DNA of 64,000 nt from CBDBES01 sp965204465 (GCA_965204465.1 OZ241995.1:434001-498000), one strand, 5' to 3'; positions 45,348-54,885 are shown, counted from the first letter of the stretch. Translations and numbers: made by a program. Notes: generated by a model from the letters alone, not told the origin.

Positions 45348-46622
45348 ATGTATAATAGGCTAAGCAGATTTTTAACTTTCATGATAATTATTTCAATCAT
45401 GTTCTCTCTTTTCTTTGCCTGTAAAGAGAAAAATACCGGAGAAATAGAAGTATTGCATTGGTGGACTTCCGGAGGAGAAGCTAAGGCAATGGCGCAATTG
45501 CAAAGAACTCTTGAAGATAAAGGCCATACTTGGAAAGATTTTGCTGTAGCAGGCGGCGCTGGTAATACAGCAATGACTGTATTAAAAACAAGAGTTTTAT
45601 CTGGTACACCTCCTGTGGCAGCCCAAATTAAAGGACCATCAATACAAGATTGGGGTAAATTAAATGTACTGAGTAACTTGAACCCTATAGCAAAGAAAAA
45701 TAATTGGGAAAAGAGAATTCCACCGGCAATTAACAGTATAATGAAACACAAAGGTAATTATGTAGCTGTCCCGGTGAATATACATAGAAATAATTGGATA
45801 TGGATCAATAGACAAGTTTTTGAAAAAGCAAAAGTAAAGCCTCCTAAGACATGGGATGAATTTGAAAGAGTAGCTGAAAAGTTAAAGAAAGCAGGATTTA
45901 TTCCAGTAGCCCATGGAGGGCAAAACTGGCAAGATAATACTGTTTTCGAAATAATTGCATTAGCTACGGGAAAAGAGGCTTTTTACAGAAAGGCTTTTAT
46001 GGAATTAGACGAGAATACTCTAAAAGGTCCTGTCATGATCAAGACATTTGAAAGATTGCGCACCTATAAAAAATATATAGATAAAGACTCCCCAGGCAGG
46101 GATTGGAATCTGGCCACCTCTATGGTGATACAGGGAAAAGCAGGTATGCAATTTATGGGCGATTGGGCTAAAGGAGAATTTTTTGCTGCGGGGAAAAAAG
46201 CAGAACAAGATTTTATCGCAGCCCCTGCTCCTGGTACAAATGAATTTTTTATATTTACTACAGATAGTTTTATGTGTTTTAAACAGGGAGACAAAGAGCT
46301 TCCTAAAACTCAAGTAGACTTTGTAGAAGTTTTGTTGGGGAATTCTTTTCAAAAAGTATTCAACATGAACAAGGGATCCATACCTGTAACTTTAGATACT
46401 CCTCTTACTGATTTTGATATATATGGTAAAAAATCCAGTCAAGACTTTAAGAAAAATATTGTTTTGCCTAGTATGGCTCATGGAATGGCTGTAAATTCCG
46501 CAGTTAAAGGAGCCATTGAAGATGTAGTGACTAACTTTTTTAACTCTGATAATATGTCTGCTAAAGAAGCTGCTCAAAGACTCGCAAAGAGTATACTAGG
46601 AGCAAAGAAAAAGGCTAAATGA
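45348..46622 (+). CDS. Sugar ABC transporter substrate-binding lipoprotein
   Basis: A 424-residue solute-binding protein (CUT1 type). The signal peptide ends in LFFAC (Cys25), so it is a lipoprotein. IEVLHWWTSGGEAKAMAQL at the mature N-terminus is typical of the glucose/mannose-binding subgroup, and PKTWDEFERVAEKLKKAGF and GKAGMQFMGDWAKGEF are family hallmarks. A strong AAGGAGG lies 8 bases before the ATG. The permease start overlaps its stop region by four bases. The likely substrate is glucose or a related hexose; this is inferred by resemblance. Confidence 0.9.
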   Translation: MYNRLSRFLTFMIIISIMFSLFFACKEKNTGEIEVLHWWTSGGEAKAMAQLQRTLEDKGHTWKDFAVAGGAGNTAMTVLKTRVLSGTPPVAAQIKGPSIQDWGKLNVLSNLNPIAKKNNWEKRIPPAINSIMKHKGNYVAVPVNIHRNNWIWINRQVFEKAKVKPPKTWDEFERVAEKLKKAGFIPVAHGGQNWQDNTVFEIIALATGKEAFYRKAFMELDENTLKGPVMIKTFERLRTYKKYIDKDSPGRDWNLATSMVIQGKAGMQFMGDWAKGEFFAAGKKAEQDFIAAPAPGTNEFFIFTTDSFMCFKQGDKELPKTQVDFVEVLLGNSFQKVFNMNKGSIPVTLDTPLTDFDIYGKKSSQDFKKNIVLPSMAHGMAVNSAVKGAIEDVVTNFFNSDNMSAKEAAQRLAKSILGAKKKAK

Positions 46623-47560
46623 AAAATGAATCAAATAAAAAAAAATCTTCTTCTTTTTTTTCTAACAAGACATGGAATAAATATTTATTAGATAAAATTG
46701 ATTCATGGATGCCACTGATCGTAGTAATTCCTACGATTCTGATCACGATCGTTTTTATTTATGGCTTTATTCTATGGACTCTGCGCCTGTCTTTCTCTTC
46801 TTCTACCCTTTTCCCCCTATACAATTGGGTTGGTTTAGAACAATATGAAGTTTTATTTGCAAGCGAAAGATGGTGGGTTGCCTGCAAGAATATTTTTATT
46901 TTTGGTTCTCTAATGATCTCCATATCTGTTATTTTGGGCCTGCTTTTGGCCATATTCCTGGATCAAAAAATACGCATAGAAGGATTTCTAAGGACTATAT
47001 ATCTATATCCAATGTCTCTTTCTTTTATTGTAACGGGGGTTTCATGGAAATGGCTCCTTAATCCAAGTTTGGGAATAGAAAGAATTATAATCAATATGGG
47101 TTTTACTGACTTTTCCTTCGATTGGCTTATAATACCAGAGAAAGCTATTTATACAGTGGTAATGGCAGGGGTATGGCAGACATCTGGTTTTATTATGGCT
47201 CTCTTTTTAGCTGGTTTGAGAAAAATAGATGATTCGATCATTTTCTCTGCAAAAATAGATGGAGCAAATCTATTTTCCATTTATACTCGTATCATAATCC
47301 CAAGCTTACGCCCTATTTTTTTAAGTGCATTACTGATCCTATTACATTTAGTGATCAAGAGTTTTGATCTTGTGGTGGCTTTAACCAACGGTGGGCCTGG
47401 TTATGCTACTGATCTTCCAGCGGTTTTTATGTATGCCCATTCCTTTACTCGTGATAACATTGGACTGGGTTCTTCTAGCGCGATCATGATACTGGGAGGC
47501 GTTCTGGCAATTATGGTACCTTATTTATACAGTGAAATTAAAAAGAGTGAAACTTCTTAA
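46619..47560 (+). CDS. Sugar ABC transporter permease 1 (MalF-like)
   Basis: A 313-residue inner-membrane protein with six main helices. The EAA-type cytoplasmic loop appears as FSAKIDGANLFSIYTRIIIP near residues 221-240. TNGGPGYATDLPAVFMY near the end is typical of MalF-like CUT1 permeases. It overlaps the substrate-binding protein gene by four bases (ATGA) and precedes permease 2 by four bases. Confidence 0.93.
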   Translation: MKNESNKKKSSSFFSNKTWNKYLLDKIDSWMPLIVVIPTILITIVFIYGFILWTLRLSFSSSTLFPLYNWVGLEQYEVLFASERWWVACKNIFIFGSLMISISVILGLLLAIFLDQKIRIEGFLRTIYLYPMSLSFIVTGVSWKWLLNPSLGIERIIINMGFTDFSFDWLIIPEKAIYTVVMAGVWQTSGFIMALFLAGLRKIDDSIIFSAKIDGANLFSIYTRIIIPSLRPIFLSALLILLHLVIKSFDLVVALTNGGPGYATDLPAVFMYAHSFTRDNIGLGSSSAIMILGGVLAIMVPYLYSEIKKSETS

Positions 47561-47564
47561 AATC

Positions 47565-48395
47565 ATGCTCTTCTTGCAAAAATTACCCCGATTCTTTTTA
47601 TATTTGATCTTATTGCTTTTTGCATTATATTTTTTGTTGCCCCTATTTGTGATGTTAAATACCTCTGTAAAAACTCTGGAAGATATTCGTGGAGGAGATC
47701 TAATTTCCCTTCCCAAAGAAGTATCTTTTTCTGCCTGGTTAAAGGCTTGGCATTCAGTAAAAAAATATTTTTGGAATAGCATTCAAATTGTATTCCCTGC
47801 CGTATTCATATCTACTATTGTGGGTAGCATTAATGGTTATGTTTTATCTAAATGGCAATTTAAAGGAAGTAATCTATTTTTCATATTTTTATTGGTGGGC
47901 TGTTTCATTCCATTCCAGGTAATCCTTTTGCCAATGGCCCAAACATTAGGATATATTCAACTGGCAGGCACAATACCTGGTTTGGTCATGGTGCACTCTA
48001 TATATGGTATTCCATTTACGACTCTTTTTTTTAGAAATTATTATATAAATATTCCTACTGAGATCATCAAGGCAGCGAAAGTGGATGGAGCTGGCTTTTT
48101 TAGAATATTCAGTAGTATCATGCTACCTATATCCATTCCCATCATTGTGGTATCTGTTATATGGCAATTCACTCAAATTTGGAATGACTTTTTATTTGGA
48201 GTAGTGTATTCTTCTTCAGGTATACAGCCAATCACCGTAGCCCTGAACAACCTGGTAAATACTACTACATCTGTAAAAGAATATAATATGGATATGGCGG
48301 CTGCATTTATTACTGGTTTCCCTACCCTTATTGTTTATATTATTTCAGGAAAATATTTCATAAGAGGTTTAACAAGTGGAGCAGTAAAGGGTTGA
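47565..48395 (+). CDS. Sugar ABC transporter permease 2 (MalG-like)
   Basis: About 276 residues from ATG 47565; an in-frame GTG at 47532 would overlap permease 1 and adds 11 basic residues. Six helices are visible. The EAA loop is IIKAAKVDGAGFFRIFSSIM. The C-terminus (SGKYFIRGLTSGAVKG) is the MalG-type ending that touches the ATPase. It forms the heterodimeric channel with permease 1. Confidence 0.93.
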   Translation: MLFLQKLPRFFLYLILLLFALYFLLPLFVMLNTSVKTLEDIRGGDLISLPKEVSFSAWLKAWHSVKKYFWNSIQIVFPAVFISTIVGSINGYVLSKWQFKGSNLFFIFLLVGCFIPFQVILLPMAQTLGYIQLAGTIPGLVMVHSIYGIPFTTLFFRNYYINIPTEIIKAAKVDGAGFFRIFSSIMLPISIPIIVVSVIWQFTQIWNDFLFGVVYSSSGIQPITVALNNLVNTTTSVKEYNMDMAAAFITGFPTLIVYIISGKYFIRGLTSGAVKG

Positions 48396-48410
48396 TCTAT
48401 AGGAGACTTC

Positions 48411-49511
48411 ATGTATACATTAAAAATAAAAAATCTATCTAAGTCTTTCAAAGGAGTACAAATACTCAAAAATATTAACATAGAAATAGAAACGGGTATG
48501 TTTTTAGTATTGCTAGGGCCTTCTGGATGTGGTAAATCTACATTATTGAATGCAATTGCCGGTTTAGAACCTCCTACAAGCGGCGAAATCATATTGGGAG
48601 ATAGAATTTTGAATGATGTTAAACCAAAGGATAGAGATATAGCAATGGTGTTTCAATCCTATGCTCTATATCCAAATTTTAATGTATATAATAACATAGC
48701 ATTTGGGTTAAAGATACGAAAGACTCCTAAACCAGAACGAGAACGTATTATTCAAGACCTAACAAAAATGCTACGCATAAATAAGCATCTATACAAAAAA
48801 CCATCTCTACTTTCAGGAGGGGAAAGACAAAGAGTTGCCATTGCCAGGGCATTGGCCAGAAATCCAAAATTATTTTTGTTTGATGAGCCTTTGAGTAATT
48901 TAGATGCGAAACTCAGGCAACAAATGCGTTCCGAGATAAAAAAAATTCATAAGAATATCAAAACAACCTGCATTTATGTAACCCATGACCAGGTAGAAGC
49001 TATGACAATGGGTAATATAATTGCTATATTGAACCAGGGGGATATCCAACAAATAGGGCCCCCGAGTCAAATTTACCAAGATCCGCAAAATATGTTTGTA
49101 GCTGGTTTCATAGGCTCTCCGCCCATGAATTTCATAGAAGCAAAAACAGTAGTCCGTGGAGGTGGAAACTTGGAACTTGAAGTTTTAGAAGAAAACAAAA
49201 AAGTTTTATTAAGCATGCCGGGAGGTATAAAAAATGTAAAGAAAGATCAAAAAGTTATTTTGGGGATCCGTCCATCAAATATTACAAAGAAAGAAAATCC
49301 CAAGGATAAATCAAATATAATTCGATGCAAACTTGAGCTGATTGAACCAACTGGCTCAGATACATATTTAACCGCATTTATAAATAATACTAAGGTGATC
49401 AGCCGGATCAATTCTTACTATATGCAATCTGATGAAGAAATAATTGATCTTCATTTTGATATGCCCAAGGCCATTCTATTTGATCCTACTACAGAGCAAA
49501 GAATCCGATAA
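48411..49511 (+). CDS. Sugar ABC transporter ATP-binding protein (MsmX/UgpC-like)
   Basis: A 366-residue ATPase. Walker A is LGPSGCGKST, the signature is LSGGERQRVAIARAL, Walker B is LFDEPLSNLDAKLR, and the switch histidine is in VTHDQVEAM. The C-terminal TOBE-type domain (VILGIRPSNI) is the regulatory extension of CUT1 ATPases. It ends the four-gene operon. It may also energise other sugar transporters, as MsmX does. Confidence 0.94.
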   Translation: MYTLKIKNLSKSFKGVQILKNINIEIETGMFLVLLGPSGCGKSTLLNAIAGLEPPTSGEIILGDRILNDVKPKDRDIAMVFQSYALYPNFNVYNNIAFGLKIRKTPKPERERIIQDLTKMLRINKHLYKKPSLLSGGERQRVAIARALARNPKLFLFDEPLSNLDAKLRQQMRSEIKKIHKNIKTTCIYVTHDQVEAMTMGNIIAILNQGDIQQIGPPSQIYQDPQNMFVAGFIGSPPMNFIEAKTVVRGGGNLELEVLEENKKVLLSMPGGIKNVKKDQKVILGIRPSNITKKENPKDKSNIIRCKLELIEPTGSDTYLTAFINNTKVISRINSYYMQSDEEIIDLHFDMPKAILFDPTTEQRIR

Positions 49512-49632
49512 GGTATATCCAGGATGAGTATGATATTTCCATTTTCTTTAAGAAATCCAATCAAAAACCATTGATTTCCCCTTTTCTTGTATATTTTTAT
49601 TTCAAATAATGGGGGAGTGATTTCCATCCATT

Positions 49633-50754
49633 TCACAAATGGCTATGGATTTTATTCATTTCATATTTTATTTGAAATCCACTCTCTTGTATGTCTAAAT
49701 TTTTTGCTGTGTCAAGCCTTCCATATTTTCCGAACATCAGAGGCCGTTCAGTGATATCTGATTCTAAAAGTAGCGTTCCGTAAGCCCCTTCATGGCCAAT
49801 TATATTTTTTCTGTATTCGTTTGCAATGGTAAGACCCGCCCTTGTAAGAATACTGGTTTCTCCGACCAATGATCCTATGATCAATTGAATATGACGTTTG
49901 GCGGATTCTTCTGCGATGTATCTGGAACGCAGAATGCCTCCCATCTTAGAAACGCGCAGGTTAATGATCATATTCTTTGAATGGGCTGGTATGAGATCAA
50001 AATGCTTTTCTTGGTAAAAGGATTCATCCAGTATAATTGGTATGGGGTTCCTGTCTATTAATAAACTTAATTCCTCAAAATCAAAAGCCCGCAAAGGTTC
50101 TTCTATTGCCGCTGGTTCTATCGATATGGATTCAATATACTCTAAAACATCCTGTGAGTTTTGCCAAAGATTATTGGCATCTAAGCGGATGTTAGCATTA
50201 TGCACCATAGAATTGATTATCTCAAATTTTTTGTTGTCAATGGCAGGGTTGCCTCTAATTTTTACTTTAAAGTCATTGAACCCATATTTACTATATTGGG
50301 TCGTTTGCGTTTGTATTGCTTCAATGGGATTATCGCCCAAGACGGCCGTATATTGAAAACTTCCCTCTAATTCTGGTAGATCAAGTGTTTTTTCTACAGA
50401 TTGTGAAAGTTCTTTCGACAAGGCATCTAATAAAGAAAGTTCTATAGCACACCATATAGATGGGTTTTCATCAACTTCTTCTTTATGCTGTGAAATCCAA
50501 TTTTCAATATCACTAAGAGAATGAATATGATCTATGATTTCATCTCGATATTGATTAAAAAAATTCATACAGCTATTTATACTTTCCCCCGTAATGTACT
50601 CTCTGGGACAGCCTTCGCCAAAACCAATATTTCCACTTGAAGTTTCAGCGCTGACCAGCACAGATTGTGTTTTATCACGATCAGCAGTATTATGCTTAAA
50701 GTTAATTTTGAAAGGAATTTTCAATGATTGAATGTTCAATTTATTAATTTTCAT
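49633..50754 (-). CDS. Dipeptide epimerase of the enolase superfamily
   Basis: A 373-residue (beta/alpha)8 enzyme of the muconate-lactonizing/L-Ala-D/L-Glu epimerase group. The catalytic Lys pair is Lys163/Lys165 in FKVKIRG, the metal ligands are Asp192 (RLDANNLW), Glu219 (IEEPLRAF) and Asp243 (ILDESF), and the second catalytic Lys is Lys270 (NLRVSKMGG). The sequence FGEGCPREYITGE in the capping domain is common in dipeptide epimerases. Substrates may be peptidoglycan-derived or another dipeptide. It overlaps the upstream fusion gene by 11 bases, so the two share a transcript and probably a pathway. Confidence 0.88.
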   Translation of the reverse strand: MKINKLNIQSLKIPFKINFKHNTADRDKTQSVLVSAETSSGNIGFGEGCPREYITGESINSCMNFFNQYRDEIIDHIHSLSDIENWISQHKEEVDENPSIWCAIELSLLDALSKELSQSVEKTLDLPELEGSFQYTAVLGDNPIEAIQTQTTQYSKYGFNDFKVKIRGNPAIDNKKFEIINSMVHNANIRLDANNLWQNSQDVLEYIESISIEPAAIEEPLRAFDFEELSLLIDRNPIPIILDESFYQEKHFDLIPAHSKNMIINLRVSKMGGILRSRYIAEESAKRHIQLIIGSLVGETSILTRAGLTIANEYRKNIIGHEGAYGTLLLESDITERPLMFGKYGRLDTAKNLDIQESGFQIKYEMNKIHSHL

Positions 50755-53323
50755 TTATGGAATATGCCCCAATATCGAAAGTAAAATCATTTTTGTGTTG
50801 AAGTATTTGCGGTTTAAATTGCCCTTCCCGTTGTCCTTTGGTTAAACAACTGGCCTTATATAATTCAAAGGTTCCTTGTTTTATTCGATAAATGGCAAGC
50901 TGTTTTAGACGCTGGCTGGATCGCTTGGTTTTGTATTCTATATTTTCATCCTGGATAGTGCTATCTAAAAAAGAAGCTGCATTGTTTAAATCGATAGCAA
51001 CATTAGAAATAAATTCTATATATAGTTCATACTGGGAATTCCTCTCATTTGCTAGCATTTGGTAAAATTTTATTTCTATTTTCAGTTTTACTTCCATTTT
51101 TTGCATTGCAACGATCAACTGATTTTCGTATAATTTCTCACCAGTAATATTCGTAACTCCTTTTCCTTTTTGCAGGAATTTAAAAGTAGGCGTATTCCCA
51201 AATTTTCCGGTCACATGAACAATGTCATTCATATTGTATCTATACAGACCAGTGGGGGTTGTCACAAATAGATAATATTCCTTTCCTCTTTGGAGCTGTT
51301 CAATAGTGATAAAGTTATATTTATCTTTTTCCCAATCTTCTTTGGATATGAATTCAAAGAAATTCTCCTGAATAGTAGGCAAACCTTCGTTGTTCTTAGG
51401 GTTGATCGTAATCGTGCCTCTCATTTCACTCGATAGATAACCAAGGTCAAAAACATTCATACCTTTGGGGAAGGCTGGAAGTATGCTGTTCAGTGATATA
51501 CCACAGCTTGCTCCTGTCCAAGTCACTAAAATTTTAAGATAAGGCCAAATATCATAGAAAGAAACTCTTTTTTTCTCGTGGATCATTGCGGCTAATTCAT
51601 CTGATCTTTTACTATTTGGACGAAGCCTTTTATGAATATCATGAACTAATTTGCTGTCGATCGTATCAATGTATTTACATGTACCATTGGAAATATCATC
51701 GATCATGCTTTGATAGTTTTTATTTATCACTTCAAGTAATTTATGAAATGAAGAAGGATTCGCACTGCCTAAGAATGTGATATTCTTGTGTTCTAATGCC
51801 AATCTACTTATGATATAATATTTCGCTTCATAATTCTGAATTTCAAATACTTTGCCAGGAAGAGCATACTTCAATTTGGCTAGTAGTGGCATTGTATTAT
51901 AGATATGTCCCGAAGTGCTACCGTAAGGAGTACCTGATTCCAAATAACCTTCTATAGCCGGACTTACTAATCCCAAAAGTTTTCCATAAAAAGCTTCAGG
52001 ATAAGATTTATACTGAACATAGGAAAAAACTTGCTGTGATTTTTTTAGCATCTTTATGGTTTGCTTGAATACAGGAATATACTTAGGTTTTCCTGTGGTT
52101 CCACTTGTCTGATTATACATGAATGGAAGTTTACTAGTAAGAATAGGCAATTTTTCATTTTCCTGTTTTGTAATATATGGTCTTAATCCTTCATAATCAT
52201 AAATTGGGACATTTCTCTTAAAGGATTCATAATCTTTTATTTCAAAAAATTTGTGATATCTGCCAAATTCAGTTTTTTCATTCTGCCTGATGATCGAAAG
52301 CAATATTCTATTTTGAGTTCCTAGAGGGTCTTCTGCAATTTTGACCAAAGGATCGTAGAGCTTATGCTTAATGGTGAACATTTTTATTTTAAGCATTCTG
52401 TTAAGCACCATACCACCTATATCTTGCAAGGGTAGTAGTATTTTATCTATTTCGCCAGAGAAAGGAGTTTTCATTTGTGAAATATAATCGAGGGGATATG
52501 ACTTATTTTTCAATCCCAACTCCTTTACCAATTTCTTTTTAGGAAAGAAGTAAGTACCAAATAGAATATCCCATATAATAACATTATTTCCATAATTCGT
52601 ATTTGATTCTTCGACCTTTACAGAATGGTGCCAACGGTGTAGTTGTGGTCCACTGATAATAAAATTCAAAAGTCCCATCTTGAGCTCAATATTGCAGTGT
52701 TGAAAAAATCCATTGACCGCATAGAAAACAAAATAACATGCAAGCACTTCTTCAGCCACTCCAAGGATAATAAATGGCATTGCATCAAAAAGAAATTGAA
52801 GTGCTTTTTCGATGGGATGAAAACGCCCTACATTCAACCAATATAGTTTTTTAGGCGAATGATGTATGGCATGAAGTTTCCAGAGGATAGGATTTATATG
52901 TGAAAATTTATGGAACCAATATCTGAATAGATCGCCAATCAGGACCATCATGATCGTCTGCACGGCAATATTCCAATGATGTGGCCATACTGCTTTTAAC
53001 TGCAAGTTATAAAGGTTCAATATGGTGAGCAAGCCCATAGCCACCAGAAAAGAGAGTATCTTAGGCAATGCCATTTGTATAGTAACCAGAAATAAGGTGT
53101 CATTCCATACGTCCTGCTTATTGGGGATCCAATCTCTTTTATGCGGGATGTATAGCTCAAAAAATGTTATTGCCGCTGCACAGAATGTGATCGGGATATA
53201 AGCACAAATAGACAAATGAAACTGCATGTTTTTAAGAAGATAGAACAGGCAAATGCCTATTGTCATGGTAGCTGGATAAACTATAGGCGGCCACAATTTG
53301 TATTCTGTATTTGATTCTTTCAT
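50744..53323 (-). CDS. Fusion: fatty acid hydroxylase/sterol desaturase and GH3-type acyl-adenylating ligase
   Basis: An 859-residue two-domain protein. Residues 1-300 form a membrane hydroxylase: several helices plus the di-iron histidine boxes HKFSH (138-142), HAIHH (151-155), and HRWHH (229-233). Residues about 320-859 are a GH3-type ANL-like domain: TEFGRYHKF and ESFKRNVPIYDYEGLRPYI, the ATP-binding YNQTSGTTGKPKYIPV (403-418), YRYNMNDIVHV and NITGEKLYE. GH3 enzymes adenylate a carboxylate and couple it to an amine. The fusion suggests hydroxylation of a lipid acid and its amidation. It overlaps the epimerase gene. A pure degradation role is less likely. Confidence 0.85.
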   Translation of the reverse strand: MKESNTEYKLWPPIVYPATMTIGICLFYLLKNMQFHLSICAYIPITFCAAAITFFELYIPHKRDWIPNKQDVWNDTLFLVTIQMALPKILSFLVAMGLLTILNLYNLQLKAVWPHHWNIAVQTIMMVLIGDLFRYWFHKFSHINPILWKLHAIHHSPKKLYWLNVGRFHPIEKALQFLFDAMPFIILGVAEEVLACYFVFYAVNGFFQHCNIELKMGLLNFIISGPQLHRWHHSVKVEESNTNYGNNVIIWDILFGTYFFPKKKLVKELGLKNKSYPLDYISQMKTPFSGEIDKILLPLQDIGGMVLNRMLKIKMFTIKHKLYDPLVKIAEDPLGTQNRILLSIIRQNEKTEFGRYHKFFEIKDYESFKRNVPIYDYEGLRPYITKQENEKLPILTSKLPFMYNQTSGTTGKPKYIPVFKQTIKMLKKSQQVFSYVQYKSYPEAFYGKLLGLVSPAIEGYLESGTPYGSTSGHIYNTMPLLAKLKYALPGKVFEIQNYEAKYYIISRLALEHKNITFLGSANPSSFHKLLEVINKNYQSMIDDISNGTCKYIDTIDSKLVHDIHKRLRPNSKRSDELAAMIHEKKRVSFYDIWPYLKILVTWTGASCGISLNSILPAFPKGMNVFDLGYLSSEMRGTITINPKNNEGLPTIQENFFEFISKEDWEKDKYNFITIEQLQRGKEYYLFVTTPTGLYRYNMNDIVHVTGKFGNTPTFKFLQKGKGVTNITGEKLYENQLIVAMQKMEVKLKIEIKFYQMLANERNSQYELYIEFISNVAIDLNNAASFLDSTIQDENIEYKTKRSSQRLKQLAIYRIKQGTFELYKASCLTKGQREGQFKPQILQHKNDFTFDIGAYSINEN

Positions 53324-53386
53324 TATATAGCATTCATTCTATTTTGTTATGATATGCGGCCAGTTGGTCATTGCCCTACCAATGTA

Positions 53387-53415
53387 ATTGTATAATTTTC
53401 ACTTCAAATTGTAAA
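53387..53415 (-). promoter_or_regulatory. Promoter for the hydroxylase-GH3/epimerase operon
   Basis: On the minus strand TTTACA (53415-53410) is followed after exactly 17 bases by TACAAT (53392-53387), each 5 of 6 to the sigma70 consensus. The start codon is at 53323, giving a leader of about 55-60 bases. Confidence 0.6.
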
Positions 53416-53550
53416 GCATTTATTATATAATTTATATTGGATGAGATGGAGTTTGTAATTTTATTCTTTGTATATTCCTTGGGTTATATTTGACTTTGAT
53501 CTTTAATGGGTCACAAGCATTTGTTTTTCATCAAAAATGTAAAAAAAGTA

Positions 53551-53579
53551 TTGACAAAAACAGTTTTTTTAAGTATCTC
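53551..53579 (+). promoter_or_regulatory. Candidate promoter for the metallo-beta-lactamase-fold gene
   Basis: A perfect TTGACA (53551-53556) with a 17-base spacer to TATCTC (53574-53579), a weak -10. The rest of the 301-base gap between the divergent genes (53324-53624) holds only AT-rich sequence and the opposing promoter at 53387-53415. Confidence 0.4.
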
Positions 53580-53624
53580 TATACTCTTTTTAATACAATA
53601 TAAAAGAAATATTTATCGAAGAAT

Positions 53625-54683
53625 ATGAGCTTAAAGAAAAAAATAGTTATTATTCTTTTACTGATGATCCCGCTTGGATGTGCCTCCATGGGTTATGATG
53701 CAAGAGGAGATAGATTAAGCAGGATGCAGGCATCTAAGAATTTCAAGAATGGTATCTTTGTGAATGAAATTGATACCCCCATGCTTACCGTAAGCGAATT
53801 CAAAGTTTTCATGAAGTTTTTTTTCGGAGGATCTGCTAGACGCGAGCCAGAAAATTCAATTCCCATTGTAAAAATGAACAAAGATAGTTTCTCCCAAAAA
53901 CCAAAGAAAGGGTTGAGATTAACATGGCTGGGACATTCTACTCTATTGTTAGAAATGGGAGAACAGATCATTTTGATTGACCCTGTTTTTAGCAAAAGAA
54001 CATCTCCTGTAGGATGGATTGGGCCGAAACGATTTCATGAGGTCCCTATATCTATTCAAGAACTACCTCAAATTGATATAGTGCTTCTTTCTCATGATCA
54101 TTACGATCATTTAGACATTGACAGCATTCTAAAGCTCAAAGATAAAACAAATAGCTTTGTCATGCCTTTAGGGATAGGGGCTCATCTGGAAGGCTGGGGA
54201 ATTGATGCATCTAAGATATATGAGCTAGATTGGTGGGATACTATCAATTTTGACAAAATAGAATTTATATGCACCCCCGCAAGGCACTTTTCGGGTAGAG
54301 GACTCAATGATGAAAATAAGACTCTATGGGCTTCTTGGGTGATCCGATCTGAAGGAAACAAAAGGCGTAATCTATTCTACAGCGGTGATACTGGGCCTAT
54401 GCCTGCTTTCAAGACAATTGGAGATAAATATGGACCTTTTGACCTGACTATGATCCAATTGGGGGCTTATGGAAATTTTTGGCCATATATACATATGACC
54501 CCTGAAGAAGCAATAGAGGCTCATAAACAGCTAAAAGGAAAGCTGATGTTTCCTGTGCATTGGGGTACTTTTGACTTAGCGCTTCATGAGTGGGATGAAC
54601 CCATCATACGCACTAGAAAAGAAGCTAAAAAACAGAAGATAGAGTTTATTGAGCCAAAGCCAGGCGAGATGATCGAATTATGA
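53625..54683 (+). CDS. Metallo-beta-lactamase-fold lipoprotein (NAPE-PLD/UlaG-like)
   Basis: A 352-residue exported hydrolase. The signal peptide ends in LLMIPLGC (Cys19), predicting lipidation. Motifs of the NAPE-PLD-like branch are WLGHSTLLLEMGEQIILIDP, LSHDHYDHLD with the HxHxDH metal site, PARHFSGRG, YSGDTG, and a final MFPVHWGTFDLALHEW. NAPE-PLD-type enzymes cleave phospholipid-linked N-acyl amines, and others of this fold act on lactones or phosphodiesters; the substrate here is unknown. It lies divergent from the amide-forming GH3 operon. Confidence 0.85.
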   Translation: MSLKKKIVIILLLMIPLGCASMGYDARGDRLSRMQASKNFKNGIFVNEIDTPMLTVSEFKVFMKFFFGGSARREPENSIPIVKMNKDSFSQKPKKGLRLTWLGHSTLLLEMGEQIILIDPVFSKRTSPVGWIGPKRFHEVPISIQELPQIDIVLLSHDHYDHLDIDSILKLKDKTNSFVMPLGIGAHLEGWGIDASKIYELDWWDTINFDKIEFICTPARHFSGRGLNDENKTLWASWVIRSEGNKRRNLFYSGDTGPMPAFKTIGDKYGPFDLTMIQLGAYGNFWPYIHMTPEEAIEAHKQLKGKLMFPVHWGTFDLALHEWDEPIIRTRKEAKKQKIEFIEPKPGEMIEL

Positions 54684-54687
54684 ATAG

Positions 54688-54840
54688 GATCATGAGCCAG
54701 AAATTTCTAATGACCTTGCTAATTATATTAAAAGGTCTTGGACTGCCAATAAACCAGGGATAGAGTACAATTCTATAATAAGTCTTTCTACTCTTGATAA
54801 GTTGCGTTCATTGTATAAAAAGATAAAGAGATTCATCTAG
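54688..54840 (+). pseudogene. Possible gene remnant with no start codon
   Basis: An open frame of 50 codons bounded by stops, with no ATG, GTG or TTG at a sensible place, reading NDLANYIKRSWTANKPG in its first part and ending DKLRSLYKKIKRFI. The composition is protein-like, so it may be a relic. I do not recognise it. Confidence 0.25.
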
Positions 54841-54849
54841 AGATATTGA

Positions 54850-54878
54850 TTGACATTTTCAACTCCAATTTATTTTAT
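54850..54878 (+). promoter_or_regulatory. Promoter candidate immediately upstream of the LtaS-like gene
   Basis: TTGACA (54850-54855), a 17-base spacer and TTTTAT (54873-54878). The ATG is at 54886, so the transcript would be leaderless or nearly so. Confidence 0.4.
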
Positions 54879-54885
54879 TCTATAA

